64,000 nucleotides of DNA. Source: Pseudomonas taiwanensis (lineage in GTDB: Bacteria; Pseudomonadota; Gammaproteobacteria; Pseudomonadales; Pseudomonadaceae). The stretch is taken from NCBI RefSeq assembly GCF_013393345.1, contig NZ_QJRF01000033.1, forward strand, positions 62,001-126,000, in the 5' to 3' direction. Positions 1-9,640 of this stretch are shown here, one piece after another (the stretch's first letter is position 1; every line of letters starts with the position of its first letter). A model generated the notes under the pieces. The model saw nothing but the letters and a program-made list of their open reading frames with translations. It ran no database searches and was not told where the DNA came from. Position numbers and translations under genes: made by a program.

Positions 1-711
1 ATTGCGCTGGTCATTGGACTGGTCAATCTCGCGGTTTTTGTTCGTGACAATAAAGGCCCGATTCCAGAGGCTGAACGTAGTGGGGGAAAAAACCAGCAGA
101 GCCAGGACGGTTTGACCCTGCGCAGTGCCATGGCTACCGGCGATTTCTGGCTGTATTCATGTGCATTTGTCCTGGTTCTGTTCGGCGCCGTCGGTTGCAG
201 CTTTCACTTGCCGGCGATGCTGTCGGATTGGGGGGCTACTGGTGCCCAGATTGCGGGCATCGTCGCCGCAGGCTCTGCGGGTTCGTTGTTTGGGCGTCTG
301 TTAGGTGGGGTGTTGCTGGATCATCTGCACACGCGCACCGTCGCCGGGCTTTTCCTCGCCGGCCAGTTGGTTGGTTTCCTGCTCTTACTGGATCAGCTGA
401 CATGGGCGCTGCCCGCCAGCTTTCTGATTGGCGCGATGCAGGGGGCAGAGATCGATATTCTGGGTTACCTGATTGCCCGTCGCTTTGGTCGCCTGGCCTA
501 TGCGCGGATTTTCGGTAGCGCCTTTTCCGTCACCCTGCTTGGCGCCATCGTCGGCCCCATCGCGCTGGGGATGGTGTTCGATAAGGGCGGCTCTTACCAC
601 CTCGGTTTGATGTTGTTCCCCATTCTTCCGGTTCTCGCGTTTGGCTTGTTGTGTATGGCCGCCAAGTCACCGCAACAGCCCCAGCCTTCTGACTCGGTCA
701 ACGCCGCCTAG
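1..711 (+). CDS. MFS transporter, C-terminal part (5' end outside window)
   Basis: The frame is open from base 1 and reads I-A-L-V-I-G-L-V before the first in-window start codon, so this is the 3' part of a longer gene. About 236 residues are visible, forming roughly six hydrophobic segments with small-residue-rich helices and a GRLLGG-V-LLD loop typical of the major facilitator superfamily. The C-terminal tail is short, polar and proline/glutamine rich. It would be an inner-membrane secondary transporter for a small solute. The substrate cannot be told from this half. An OprB-like porin follows 109 bases downstream, so the two may serve the same nutrient. Family call is fairly sure; specificity is unknown. 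Confidence 0.8.
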   Translation: MALVIGLVNLAVFVRDNKGPIPEAERSGGKNQQSQDGLTLRSAMATGDFWLYSCAFVLVLFGAVGCSFHLPAMLSDWGATGAQIAGIVAAGSAGSLFGRLLGGVLLDHLHTRTVAGLFLAGQLVGFLLLLDQLTWALPASFLIGAMQGAEIDILGYLIARRFGRLAYARIFGSAFSVTLLGAIVGPIALGMVFDKGGSYHLGLMLFPILPVLAFGLLCMAAKSPQQPQPSDSVNAA

Positions 712-820
712 CGCGGCTCACTCAGTCCGCCTATTGAGCAAGTAACCGTGAAAGCATTACGGCCATGGCGTACGCCTGTGTTTGGTCGTTTTCACGGATA
801 ACAACAACGAAGGAAATACC

Positions 821-2278
821 ATGCAGTCCCACTCAATCGGGTTGAACCGAGTCCGCATACGTGCTCCGGAGTATGTACGCGTCACGCTCGCGGCATTCCT
901 GACTATTTGGGCGACCCACTCCTTCCATGCTCGCGCTGAAACCACGCCAGCCCGGCAGGCTTTAGCAGGGCAGATTGCCGCAGAGCTCAAGCAACCAGCT
1001 CCGCTGATAGCCAACAAAGCACTACCCGATAGCCAATTGCTTGGCCATATCATCGAGCGAAAAAAGCAGTTCGCAAAAATCGACGCATTGGCCGAGCGTG
1101 GCCAGCTCACCGAGTTGCCGCCGCCATCGGAAAGCATCATCGGTGATGCGGGCGGCCTGCGTTCCGATCTCGCCGAGCACGGAATCGGTTTCAACATCCT
1201 GAGCATGAGTACGTTCACCAATAATCTTAAGAGGCACGACAGGCATCAGCCACAGGCCTACCTCGGCGAACGTCCCACATACTCGTCCAATCTGGTAGCC
1301 GGCTTCACCTACGACCTGGGGCAGGTCGGTCTCGACAACGGTCAGTTCATCTTCGGCGTGGGCAGTTATTACTCCAGCTGGGACGAGGTGAATCCGTCGT
1401 CGCCCTTCAACTTCACCCGTATCGCGTACTACCAGAGCCTGTGGGACAAGACGGTCGAATTCAAAATCGGTGTGCTGCCCAACGATCTGGAATACATCGG
1501 ACCATTCACCGGAGGCACTCTGGTCGGTGGCACCCAGGGTCTACAGGCCGTTATCCCGTATCAGGTCGGCCTGAGCCACGCGCCGGTTTCCAGCCCGGCC
1601 GCCAACGTCACACTGAACCTGGGCAATTTCTACAACAAGTTCGGGGTGCAGCGCAGTATCAGTCCCGATGGCATGGGCGCGGAGATAGACCGTCACCTGG
1701 GTGAACTGGACCTGCACGCTGACCATACCGGTGCGCTGTACATTGACGAGCTCGGCTACAAACGCGCCGCCACTCCGGGAACTCCTTATTCTTGGTTGCG
1801 CGCGGGCTACATCTACAACTCGTCCGACTACACGCAGTTTTTGAGTAACGAACGCAGCGACGACAATTACGCCGGGTATGTGTTGGGCGACTACCAGTTC
1901 TACCAGTTCAACAGCGCTATCGCCTCGCGCGGTCTGTATGCCGGTTTCACCTGGATGTCTGCCCCGGAGGATCGCAACCTGTTCGATCTGTATTACGGGC
2001 TGCGTCTGTTCGCCAAAGGTCCCTTGGACTCGCGTCCATTCGATATGTTGACGCTGGAGTACGGCTACACCAGCTACAGCGACGACGCCAATACCAAGCT
2101 CGACCGCTTTCACGTATCCAACGCTGACGACTCCAGGTCGACCACGCTCGCTTACAACATGCGCCTGGCTGCCGGTACTTACTTTCGCACTGGCCTGAGT
2201 TATGTGGAAAAGCCGGCCTTCAGTCCCGACGTGAAAGATGCAGTGAACCTGCAAGCCAGCCTGACGCTGTTCTTCTAA
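821..2278 (+). CDS. OprB-like carbohydrate-selective outer-membrane porin
   Basis: The product is 485 residues. The ATG at 821 is preceded by GAAGGA at good spacing and is preferred over a TTG at 782. The N-terminus has a long basic segment, then a hydrophobic stretch ending in an alanine-rich cleavage region around residue 37 (Ala-Arg-Ala-Glu). Residues about 40-100 are helical and charged. The rest alternates aromatic and polar residues as in a 16-strand barrel, and the protein ends in Leu-Phe-Phe, the usual outer-membrane C-terminal signal. Features such as LVAGFTYDLGQ and RAGYIYNSSDY fit the OprB family. It probably admits small sugars or acids. It sits between an MFS gene and an NmrA-like gene. 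Confidence 0.75.
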   Translation: MQSHSIGLNRVRIRAPEYVRVTLAAFLTIWATHSFHARAETTPARQALAGQIAAELKQPAPLIANKALPDSQLLGHIIERKKQFAKIDALAERGQLTELPPPSESIIGDAGGLRSDLAEHGIGFNILSMSTFTNNLKRHDRHQPQAYLGERPTYSSNLVAGFTYDLGQVGLDNGQFIFGVGSYYSSWDEVNPSSPFNFTRIAYYQSLWDKTVEFKIGVLPNDLEYIGPFTGGTLVGGTQGLQAVIPYQVGLSHAPVSSPAANVTLNLGNFYNKFGVQRSISPDGMGAEIDRHLGELDLHADHTGALYIDELGYKRAATPGTPYSWLRAGYIYNSSDYTQFLSNERSDDNYAGYVLGDYQFYQFNSAIASRGLYAGFTWMSAPEDRNLFDLYYGLRLFAKGPLDSRPFDMLTLEYGYTSYSDDANTKLDRFHVSNADDSRSTTLAYNMRLAAGTYFRTGLSYVEKPAFSPDVKDAVNLQASLTLFF

Positions 2279-2290
2279 TCGAGCTTACTT

Positions 2291-3184
2291 ATGACCGATG
2301 CTCCAGCGCCCATTCTCGTGACCTCCGCCAACGGCAATCAGGGCAAGTGCCTCGTTCCCCGCTTGCTCGCCGCCGGCCACCGTGTACGCGCGTGTGTACA
2401 AAGCAGCGCCTCTGCCGAAGCCCTGCGCAAGCAGGGCGTGCAAGAGTTGCTGGTGGGCGATCTCGCTGAACCGGCGTTCATTCACAAGGCCATGCGCGGC
2501 GTTTCGAGCGTCTACCACATCGGCCCGACCTTGCATCCGGCTGAGCGGGCGATGGGCTTCAATATTATCGATGCGGCGCGAGAGGAGGGGGTGGGGCACT
2601 TTGTGTTCAGCTCAGTGCTGCATGCCATTACGACCGACCTCGTTCAGCATGAAATCAAGCGTGATATCGAAGAGCATCTGCTCTCCTCAGGCCTTGAGTT
2701 CACCATCCTGCAGCCCGCCAACTACATGCTGGCGGCTCGTTTAAAACCGGTCTTCGAGGAAGGCGTGTTTCGGTTGTCGTGGGCGTTGGAACGCTACCAA
2801 TCGATGGTCGATCTGGATGATGTCGCCGAGGTGGCTTCCATGGTGCTCTCGCAGCCAGAGCGTCATCTTGCAGCCACCTATGAACTGGTGGGCCCCGGCC
2901 GCTTCACGGCACATGAGATCGGCCAGGTCCTTTCAGGGGTGATCAATACCGAAATTCGAGTTGAACGCATCGATATGGCTGCCTTTGTCCGGGCACGATT
3001 CGGTGAAGGTGATCCCGTTACATTCGCCCATCAGGCACAGGTGAGTCAGTCAATCGAAACGCGCTACAGCAACCACGACTTCCTTGGTAACTCGAACGTA
3101 CTCAGCTGGCTGTTGGGCCGAGAGGCGACACATTTCGAAGACTTCGTGCGCAAGGAGTATGCGGCGTATCAAGCGCAGAAATAG
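2291..3184 (+). CDS. NmrA-like NAD(P)-binding protein (atypical SDR)
   Basis: The product is 297 residues with an N-terminal Rossmann glycine motif (TSANGNQGKCLVPRLL, about residues 10-25). This is the NmrA/HSCARG variant of G-x-x-G-x-x-G. A second sheet segment, RACVQSSASAEAL, fits cofactor 2'-phosphate binding. No SDR Tyr-x-x-x-Lys pair is evident, which is normal for NmrA-like proteins that act as redox sensors or quinone reductases. It begins 12 bases after the porin stop, so it is probably co-transcribed. A substrate cannot be assigned; family call is good. Confidence 0.8.
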   Translation: MTDAPAPILVTSANGNQGKCLVPRLLAAGHRVRACVQSSASAEALRKQGVQELLVGDLAEPAFIHKAMRGVSSVYHIGPTLHPAERAMGFNIIDAAREEGVGHFVFSSVLHAITTDLVQHEIKRDIEEHLLSSGLEFTILQPANYMLAARLKPVFEEGVFRLSWALERYQSMVDLDDVAEVASMVLSQPERHLAATYELVGPGRFTAHEIGQVLSGVINTEIRVERIDMAAFVRARFGEGDPVTFAHQAQVSQSIETRYSNHDFLGNSNVLSWLLGREATHFEDFVRKEYAAYQAQK

Positions 3185-3259
3185 GTCAGTCGCAAGGGCC
3201 CCGATGGCGTGGGCTCGGCACCTGCCACTAGATAAGTCAACCAAAAAGGAAATGCTGCC

Positions 3260-3979
3260 ATGCCCATTCGCCTGCTTGTCTGTGTATTGCTGCTGGTGCC
3301 CACTTTGGCCCTGGCCAACCTCGACGCCGAACGCCTGCAAGCCATTCGCGGCAAGGCCTTCAGTGCCTGCAGCAACCTGTTGGTGCACTACAACCCCAAT
3401 CAGGATGGCAGCGACTCCCGTTTTACCGAGCGCTATCGCCAGGACCTGTTGACGTTGCAGCAACTGGTGGCGCAGGAGGGGGACCCGCAGTTGATCCAGG
3501 CGGCCGCAGCCATGCGCCACAGCATCGACGAACTGGAGCGTCAGCCAGCCAGCAATGCCCAGCTCTATCCCGCCTGGATAAACCCGTTGCTCAAGGCCCA
3601 GGCCAGCCTCGACCAGCAGGCCGCCAAACGCTATTCCGCCGCAGTACTCGACGAGCCGCGTTTGGCGCTGCATGAGCTGAGCCTGAATGTCGCGCGCCTG
3701 CAGTTGCTCTATCAGGCGCGAACCTTCGGTGGGTTGGTCGTCTACGTGGTTGATGGCGATGACAACGCGTTCATACAACTGGACCGGCAAATCCTTCAGG
3801 GCTTCACGGCGCTCGAACATAGCTGGCCACAGCATGCTGCTGAGCTGAACAAGCTAAAGGGCAAATACGATTACGTACGCCCGCGGCTGCTCAAGAACGA
3901 GCAACGTTGGGTGCCGGGCAGTGCTGCTTATTACCTTGGCCAGGTTACCGATGGGCTGGCGAGCATTGGTGCCAAGTAA
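3260..3979 (+). CDS. Exported protein of unknown function
   Basis: The product is 239 residues. It starts with a clear Sec signal peptide: Met-Pro-Ile-Arg, a Leu/Val-rich core and an Ala-Leu-Ala cleavage site near residue 19. The mature part is all-helical in character, rich in Gln, Ala and Leu, with two widely spaced cysteines at most and no recognisable catalytic motif. An AAAAGGAAA Shine-Dalgarno precedes the ATG. I do not recognise the family. It follows the NmrA-like gene by 75 bases and may end that transcription unit. A periplasmic, helical protein is all that can be supported. Confidence 0.7.
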   Translation: MPIRLLVCVLLLVPTLALANLDAERLQAIRGKAFSACSNLLVHYNPNQDGSDSRFTERYRQDLLTLQQLVAQEGDPQLIQAAAAMRHSIDELERQPASNAQLYPAWINPLLKAQASLDQQAAKRYSAAVLDEPRLALHELSLNVARLQLLYQARTFGGLVVYVVDGDDNAFIQLDRQILQGFTALEHSWPQHAAELNKLKGKYDYVRPRLLKNEQRWVPGSAAYYLGQVTDGLASIGAK

Positions 3980-4282
3980 GTCACTACCCTGAGGCGACAT
4001 TGCCTCGCCCCGATGCTATTAGCGTTTCAGCTAGCCCGCATCAGTATTGGCCATTGGCCGAACGTCGCGCCCACGGGATAGGCTGCTAACGTTATCGACG
4101 CATAGCGTCGGAAATCGTAAAAAAATAAGAAGATTCCCTATGCGTAGCTCGCCATGGTGCCTAACGCCGTTCCTCATCTACTGCAGATTCGTCGTCTCCG
4201 CGAAGGCGATCTGTAAAGCCACTGTTCATCCATATCCTTCTACGGCGTGCGCTCGCCTTTCGTTGGACGAAGGGTGGTATCT
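3980..4282 (+). other. Intergenic region before the chemoreceptor
   Basis: About 300 bases lie between the exported protein and the chemoreceptor. Short open frames here have no coding character. A weak GAGGC/GCCTC hairpin at 3991-4006 lacks a T-tract. The stretch presumably holds the chemoreceptor promoter, but no convincing -35/-10 pair stands out. Confidence 0.5.
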
Positions 4283-6217
4283 GTGATCGGTCGCGTACTG
4301 GGCAATCTATCGGTGGGCACCAAGCTGTCGCTTGGATTCGGTTTGGTGCTGTTATCGACGCTAGGCGTCGCAGCGACTGCGTTCTATGCCTTCACCGTGC
4401 TCGATACACGTGCTGAGAAGATGAACGATGTCGCCACCATCGAGTCGCTGATGCTGCAGGCGCAGGTATCGGTTAAGGCCTTTGGCTTGGACTTGGCGGA
4501 GGAGGAGGCCAACAAGGTGGCGGGCCTTACAGATGAACTTATTTCGTTATTGGAAAAGTCCCAAGCGCAAACCGGGCAGGGCGATTCCGTAGAAGCGGCA
4601 AGAGTTTTTCTCGCTCAGTTCCAGCGCTACGCCCAAGCCCAGCGTGATGCCCGCGAGGCGCGCCTGCGCATGCAGCAGTTGGCCCAGGTGCTTGGCGAAC
4701 GCTTCACCGTGGTGATGCTCGATCAGCTCGATGTCGTCAACCTCCTGGCTGCCCGGGCGCAGCCGGCGGATTCGGTGCGCATGCTGCAGCTTGAGCAGGC
4801 TTCCACGCTGCGCGACAAGCTGGCAAACCTGCGCGACAGCGAACTCTATTTCACCTTGCAGGGCAGCGCGGAAGTACACAACGCCTGGGAGGCGCGGATT
4901 ATCGAACTGCGCTCGTACATGGAAAACCTGGCGCTGCGGCTTGAGGGTCCGGAGCGGGAATCGCTGACCCAGGCGAGTGCGGCGCTGGCTGCCTACAGTG
5001 CCGCGTTCAATGGCTATGCCGCGAGTCGTGATCAAGCCAGTGATAGCCAGGCGGCGATGAATTCTGCCGCCGACAAGGTCAGTGCTCTGCTGGGTGAGGC
5101 CCGTGCCGCTCAGGTGCAGGCCTCGCAGTTGATGAGCCAGCGGATTTCGCGGCTGCTGGAAGTGATTGTGCTGTTGGCGGTCAGTCTCGGCATCGGCGCC
5201 AGCGTGTTGATTCGCCATTTGATCCTGCAGCCATTGCGTCAGGCTGTTGACCTTACCCGGCGCGTGGCATCGGGCGATCTCAGCGCACAGATCGATGCCG
5301 CTGGCCGACGTGATGAGCTGGGGCAATTGCTCGGCAGTGTCGGGGTCATGCTCGACAGCCTGCGTGGGCTGATCGGCCGGATTGGCCAGGGTGTCGGGCA
5401 ACTGAACCAGGCTGCCACCAGCCTGGTGCAGGTGACTGAGCGTACGCGTCAGGGAGTCGACTCGCAGCGCGAGGAAACGGAACTGGCGGCCACTGCCATG
5501 CAACAGATGGCCGCCACCGCACAAGACGTTGCGCGCAATACCAGCCAGACCCGTGATGCCGTGGAGCATGCCGATACCCAGGCGCGCAAAGGCGAGGAAC
5601 TGGTCCGGGAGGCGACGGCCAGGATCGGTCATTTGGCCCAGGAAATGAGCGGGTGTTCCGAGGCGATGAGCTCGCTGCTCAACGAGTGCACGGCGATAGG
5701 CAAGGTACTCGACGTGATCAATGCCCTGGCCGGGCAGACCAATCTGCTGGCCTTGAATGCGGCGATTGAAGCGGCGCGTGCTGGCGATAACGGTCGCGGC
5801 TTTGCCGTGGTGGCGGATGAGGTACGCAACCTGGCGCGGCGCACACAAGCTTCCACCGACGATATCGCCGCCATCATCCAGCAACTGCGCACCGTCGCCG
5901 AGCAGGCGGCCAGTCGCTTGCAGGATAGCCAGGCGCTGAGTGGCGAAAGCGTGGTGATTGCCGCACAGGCGTCACAAGCGCTGCAGGAAATTGCTGCGTC
6001 AGTGTCGACGGTGGAGCAGATGAGCCAGCAGATCGCCGCAGCGGCCGAACAACAGAGTGCTGTGGCCGATCAGGTTGGCGAGAGCATGGAACGGGTGCAG
6101 GCGATCGCGGAGCAGAGCACGGCAGCGAGCAGCTTGCTGGAGGCGTCGGTGCGCGGGCTAGAGCAAGTGGGCTGCACACTCAACGCAGCGGTTGGCGGTT
6201 TTCGCACGTCCACTTGA
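4283..6217 (+). CDS. Methyl-accepting chemotaxis protein
   Basis: The product is 644 residues from the GTG at 4283, which has GAAGGG eight bases upstream; another GTG at 4247 is less well placed. Order of parts: a short cytoplasmic start, TM1 (about residues 10-35), a helical periplasmic sensor of about 255 residues resembling the helical bimodular type, TM2 (about 290-315), a HAMP domain containing [12 protein letters not shown], and the signalling hairpin whose tip carries the invariant [19 protein letters not shown] core followed by [12 protein letters not shown]. It senses an external or periplasm-bound ligand and signals to CheA/CheW. Its stop lies only 7 bases from the stop of the convergent Lrp gene. 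The ligand is unknown; nearby catabolic genes make an organic acid plausible (inference). Confidence 0.92.
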   Translation: MIGRVLGNLSVGTKLSLGFGLVLLSTLGVAATAFYAFTVLDTRAEKMNDVATIESLMLQAQVSVKAFGLDLAEEEANKVAGLTDELISLLEKSQAQTGQGDSVEAARVFLAQFQRYAQAQRDAREARLRMQQLAQVLGERFTVVMLDQLDVVNLLAARAQPADSVRMLQLEQASTLRDKLANLRDSELYFTLQGSAEVHNAWEARIIELRSYMENLALRLEGPERESLTQASAALAAYSAAFNGYAASRDQASDSQAAMNSAADKVSALLGEARAAQVQASQLMSQRISRLLEVIVLLAVSLGIGASVLIRHLILQPLRQAVDLTRRVASGDLSAQIDAAGRRDELGQLLGSVGVMLDSLRGLIGRIGQGVGQLNQAATSLVQVTERTRQGVDSQREETELAATAMQQMAATAQDVARNTSQTRDAVEHADTQARKGEELVREATARIGHLAQEMSGCSEAMSSLLNECTAIGKVLDVINALAGQTNLLALNAAIEAARAGDNGRGFAVVADEVRNLARRTQASTDDIAAIIQQLRTVAEQAASRLQDSQALSGESVVIAAQASQALQEIAASVSTVEQMSQQIAAAAEQQSAVADQVGESMERVQAIAEQSTAASSLLEASVRGLEQVGCTLNAAVGGFRTST

Positions 6218-6224
6218 GGTGGGT

Positions 6225-6740
6225 TCATTTATGCCGAAGTTTGCCGGAGCCGATTTTAGTTGTATCCCCGCGAGGAAGCGGTAGTGCGGTTTTATATTTG
6301 ACCTGCTTGAGCGCAAAACTCGAACGAATATTTGCAACCCCTGGAATTTTTGAAAGTTGATTGACGATAAAGCGTTCGAGCGCCTGTACATCCGGAACCA
6401 CAACCCGGATCAGGTAATCAGCGTCTCCCGTCATGAGATAGCACTCCATTACTTCCGGATAGTTCTGCACTGCTTCTTCAAAGGTTTCCAGTGCACGCTC
6501 TACCTGACGCTCGAGCGTTATTTGAATAAACACACTAACGCTCAGGCCTAATTCATAAGGATCGAGCAAAGTTACATATCGGCTTATCAATCCAGACTCT
6601 TCCAGTGCTCGCACTCTGGTCAGGCAGGGAGAGGGCGAAAGATGCACGCGGGATGCAAGCTCGATGTTGGTTATACGGGCGTTTGCCTGCAGCTCTTCGA
6701 GGATGCGCAGGTCTGTTGAGTCAATAGGTGTTTGCGGCAT
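6225..6740 (-). CDS. Lrp/AsnC-family transcriptional regulator
   Basis: The product is 171 residues from the ATG at 6740, which has TGAGGT upstream. The frame stays open 18 codons further, but without a better start. An N-terminal HTH ([12 protein letters not shown], then [20 protein letters not shown]) is followed by a RAM ligand-binding domain with the usual [17 protein letters not shown] segment. It faces the pyruvate dehydrogenase-like operon across 124 bases, which contain a 15-bp palindrome. An Lrp-type regulator divergent from an E1-type dehydrogenase is also the layout of mdeR/mdeB of Pseudomonas putida, but no methionine gamma-lyase gene is present here. It probably controls the operon in response to an amino acid or 2-oxo acid (inference). 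Confidence 0.92.
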   Translation of the reverse strand: MPQTPIDSTDLRILEELQANARITNIELASRVHLSPSPCLTRVRALEESGLISRYVTLLDPYELGLSVSVFIQITLERQVERALETFEEAVQNYPEVMECYLMTGDADYLIRVVVPDVQALERFIVNQLSKIPGVANIRSSFALKQVKYKTALPLPRGDTTKIGSGKLRHK

Positions 6741-6765
6741 TTTACACCTCAAATGATTGTGATGG

Positions 6766-6780
6766 CGGCAGTATATGCCG
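6766..6780. promoter_or_regulatory. 15-bp palindrome, candidate Lrp-type operator
   Basis: CGGCA-GTATA-TGCCG is a perfect inverted repeat with an AT-rich centre. It lies midway between the Lrp-type gene and the E1 gene. Size and form fit Lrp/AsnC operators, which are about 15 bp, two-fold symmetric and AT-rich in the middle. Binding by the neighbouring regulator is inferred from position only. Confidence 0.45.
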
Positions 6781-6864
6781 AAAAACAGCGTCAATGAAGC
6801 TTAGTGCAGCGGCACCTTCTGTCGATTTATCTCTAAGCTAAAAGCAACAAAAGTGGAGGCAGAC

Positions 6865-9555
6865 ATGAGTTCGCTAAACGAAAATTCCATAACGGGTTCA
6901 GTAACTTCTATAGATATTGACCGAGACGAAACACAGGAATGGCTGGAGTCGCTGGAAGCCGTTGTGCGCGATGGAGGTTCCGAGCGCGGTCAGTTCCTGC
7001 TTAAGCAATTAGAGCAACACGCAAGAGCACTTGGCATCACCTCGCACGTGCATCCGTACTCGGCCTACCGGAACACAATTCCGATTGAAAGGCAGGGTCC
7101 CTATCCAGGTGACCTTGCTGTCGAGGAACGGATTACTTCGATAATTCGTTGGAATGCATTGGCCATGGTGGTGCGCGCCAACCAAGCCTACGGAGACCTT
7201 GGCGGGCATATCGCCAGCTACGCGTCGGCCGCGGAAATCTTTGAGGTGGGTTTTAACCATTTCTTCCGTGCCCGTGATGAAAACCATGGGGGCGATCTGG
7301 TGTTTTACCAGCCGCACTCGGCACCTGGCGTCTACGCCCGTGCCTTCCTGGAGGGGCGGCTGTCGGAGGAGCAACTGGCCAACTACCGCCAGGAAGTCAC
7401 AGGTAATGGGCTGAGCTCATACCCTCACCCTTGGTTGATGCCTGAGTTCTGGCAATTCCCGACCGGCTCGATGGGCATCGGACCTATCAGTGCGATCTAC
7501 CAGGCGCGCTATATGCGTTATCTCGAGCACCGCAATCTGGCCGAAACCGCCGAACGCCACGTCTGGGGTGTATTCGGTGATGGGGAGATGGATGAGCCTG
7601 AATCCATTGCAGGCCTTACTCTTGCGGCACGGGAAAAGCTCGATAACCTCACCTTTATCGTCAACTGCAACCTGCAGCGTCTGGATGGCCCGGTGCGCGG
7701 CAACGGTCAGGTCATCCAGGAGCTCGAGGCCCTGTTTACCGGTGCCGGCTGGAATGTGGTGAAGGTCATCTGGGGATCGGACTGGGACCCGTTGTTTGCC
7801 CGCGACACCAGCAATGCGTTGCTGCAACGTTTTGCTCAGACTGTCGATGGCCAGTACCAGACGCTGGGCTCCAAGGACGGTGCCTACAACTTGCTGCACT
7901 TCTTCCAGCAAGAGCCCGAGATCCAGGAACTGGTCTCGCATATGTCCGATGCCGAGATCGATGCCCTCAAGCGCGGTGGTCACGACTTCCGCAAGCTGCA
8001 TGCGGCGTTTGCGGCTGCCAAGGCGCACAAAGGGCGTCCGACCGTCATCCTGGCCAAAACCAAGAAAGGTTATGGCATGGGCGGTGCCGGCGAGTCGCGC
8101 ATGACTTCGCACCAGGCCAAGAAGCTGGATATCGATGCCCTCAAGGCATTCCGTGATCGTTTTGCGCTGCCCCTCTCCGACGACGACGTGGCCCAACTGC
8201 GCTTCTATCGCCCGGCCGACGATAGCCAGGAAATGCGTTATCTGCGTGATCGCCGAGCAGGGCTGGGCGGCTATATGCCTGCGCGGCAGAAGGGCAACGA
8301 GCATGTCACCGTGCCAGCCCTGGCCGATTACGCACGGTTTGCGTTCGAGGCAGACGGCAAGGAAATGTCCACCACCATGGCCGTGGTGCGGATGCTCGGC
8401 GGCTTGCTCAAGGATAAAGAACTGGGCCCGCGCGTTGTCCCAATTGTCGCGGACGAAGCACGTACCTTTGGTATGGCCAACCTGTTCCGCCAGATCGGGA
8501 TCTACTCGCCGCTGGGTCAGTTGTACGAGCCAGAAGATGCCGGCTCCATGCTCTATTACCGCGAGGCCCGGGATGGTCAGCTGCTGGAGGAGGGCATTAC
8601 AGAAGCGGGTGCGCTGTCCTCCTGGGTGGCGGCTGCGACCTCCTACAGCGCCCACGGCAAACCAATGCTGCCGTTCTACATCTACTACTCGATGTTTGGT
8701 TTCCAGCGTGTTGGCGATCTGATCTGGGCAGCGGCCGATCAACGTGCACGGGGCTTCCTGCTGGGGGCCACCGCCGGGAGAACCACCCTGGGCGGCGAAG
8801 GGCTGCAGCACCAGGACGGCAGCAGCCATGTGATGGCTGCCACTGTTCCCAACTGCCGCGCCTACGATCCGGCGTTCGCTGGCGAGCTGGCGGTAATCCT
8901 GGACCATGGCATGCGGCAGATGATGGAGCGCGATGTCGACGAGTTCTACTACATCACCGTGATGAACGAGAACTACGCACAGCCCTCGCTGCCGTCGGGT
9001 GTTGAGGAGCAAATCATTCGCGGCATGTATCGCTATGCCGTAACCGATGCATCAGTGCCTCGCGGTTCGGTGCGGCTGTTGGGTTCCGGGACCATCCTGC
9101 GCGAAGTGATCGCGGCCGCCGAACTGCTGGCAACCGACTGGCAGGTATCGAGCGAGGTGTGGAGCGTCACCAGCTTCAGCGAACTTGCGCGCGAAGCTCG
9201 AGACGTCGAGCGCCACAACCGTCTCAATCCCGCTGCACCTGAGCAGGTCAGCCACCTGTGCGCCTCCCTGGCCGGCGATGCGCCGGTCATTGCCGCCTCC
9301 GACTATGTTCGTGCTTGGCCGCAGCTGATCGCCAGCTATATCGACGCTCGCTTTATTGCCCTGGGTACCGACGGCTTTGGTCGTAGTGATACCCGCACTG
9401 CGTTACGTCGGTTCTTCGAGGTGGATCGTCACCAGGTGGTCTTGGCTGCGCTGGATGGTCTGGTGCGCGACGGCAGCCTGCCGCGTCAGGTACTGGCTGA
9501 GGCCATCGAACGATACGGCCTGGATGGTGACCGCCCGGCGCCCTGGGCGCGGTAA
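6865..9555 (+). CDS. aceE: Pyruvate dehydrogenase E1-type component (homodimeric 2-oxo acid dehydrogenase)
   Basis: The product is 896 residues, close to AceE length. The ATG at 6865 with GGAGG just upstream is chosen over the GTG at 6853. The thiamine diphosphate motif begins at GDGEMDEPES (about residue 238) and ends with the asparagine-rich NCNLQRLDGPVRGN. The active-site segment TAGRTTLGGEGLQHQDGS is intact. It decarboxylates pyruvate, or a close 2-oxo acid, and acetylates the lipoyl groups of the E2 encoded next. Because it lies in a catabolic operon under its own Lrp-type regulator, it is likely a second, pathway-linked copy rather than the housekeeping one. 2-Oxobutyrate is an alternative substrate, as proposed for MdeB. 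Confidence 0.92.
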   Translation: MSSLNENSITGSVTSIDIDRDETQEWLESLEAVVRDGGSERGQFLLKQLEQHARALGITSHVHPYSAYRNTIPIERQGPYPGDLAVEERITSIIRWNALAMVVRANQAYGDLGGHIASYASAAEIFEVGFNHFFRARDENHGGDLVFYQPHSAPGVYARAFLEGRLSEEQLANYRQEVTGNGLSSYPHPWLMPEFWQFPTGSMGIGPISAIYQARYMRYLEHRNLAETAERHVWGVFGDGEMDEPESIAGLTLAAREKLDNLTFIVNCNLQRLDGPVRGNGQVIQELEALFTGAGWNVVKVIWGSDWDPLFARDTSNALLQRFAQTVDGQYQTLGSKDGAYNLLHFFQQEPEIQELVSHMSDAEIDALKRGGHDFRKLHAAFAAAKAHKGRPTVILAKTKKGYGMGGAGESRMTSHQAKKLDIDALKAFRDRFALPLSDDDVAQLRFYRPADDSQEMRYLRDRRAGLGGYMPARQKGNEHVTVPALADYARFAFEADGKEMSTTMAVVRMLGGLLKDKELGPRVVPIVADEARTFGMANLFRQIGIYSPLGQLYEPEDAGSMLYYREARDGQLLEEGITEAGALSSWVAAATSYSAHGKPMLPFYIYYSMFGFQRVGDLIWAAADQRARGFLLGATAGRTTLGGEGLQHQDGSSHVMAATVPNCRAYDPAFAGELAVILDHGMRQMMERDVDEFYYITVMNENYAQPSLPSGVEEQIIRGMYRYAVTDASVPRGSVRLLGSGTILREVIAAAELLATDWQVSSEVWSVTSFSELAREARDVERHNRLNPAAPEQVSHLCASLAGDAPVIAASDYVRAWPQLIASYIDARFIALGTDGFGRSDTRTALRRFFEVDRHQVVLAALDGLVRDGSLPRQVLAEAIERYGLDGDRPAPWAR

Positions 9556-9591
9556 CAGGTTTTCTCTCCGCATGCGCTCGATGAGCGTTCC

Positions 9592-9617
9592 ATCCGTTGC
9601 GTGAGCGCGCAACGGAT
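9592..9617 (+). promoter_or_regulatory. Intercistronic hairpin between E1 and E2
   Basis: ATCCGTTGCG and CGCAACGGAT form a perfect 10-bp stem with a 6-base loop. It is followed by a pyrimidine-rich CTCTTTCTT but no clean T-run. It could attenuate or process the message to set the E1:E2 ratio. It lies just upstream of the E2 ribosome-binding region. Confidence 0.5.
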
Positions 9618-9640
9618 CTCTTTCTTGGCGACGGTAAGTC

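Noticed and set aside
3991-4006. GAGGC/GCCTC hairpin as terminator
   Set aside because: Only 5 bp, no T-run.
4547-5884. 445-codon open frame antisense to the chemoreceptor
   Set aside because: It is the shadow of a GC-rich gene with intact motifs on the other strand; the antisense product has no recognisable domain and no ribosome site.
7417-9012. 531-codon open frame antisense to the E1 gene
   Set aside because: Same reason: the sense strand encodes a complete dehydrogenase and the antisense protein shows no family features.
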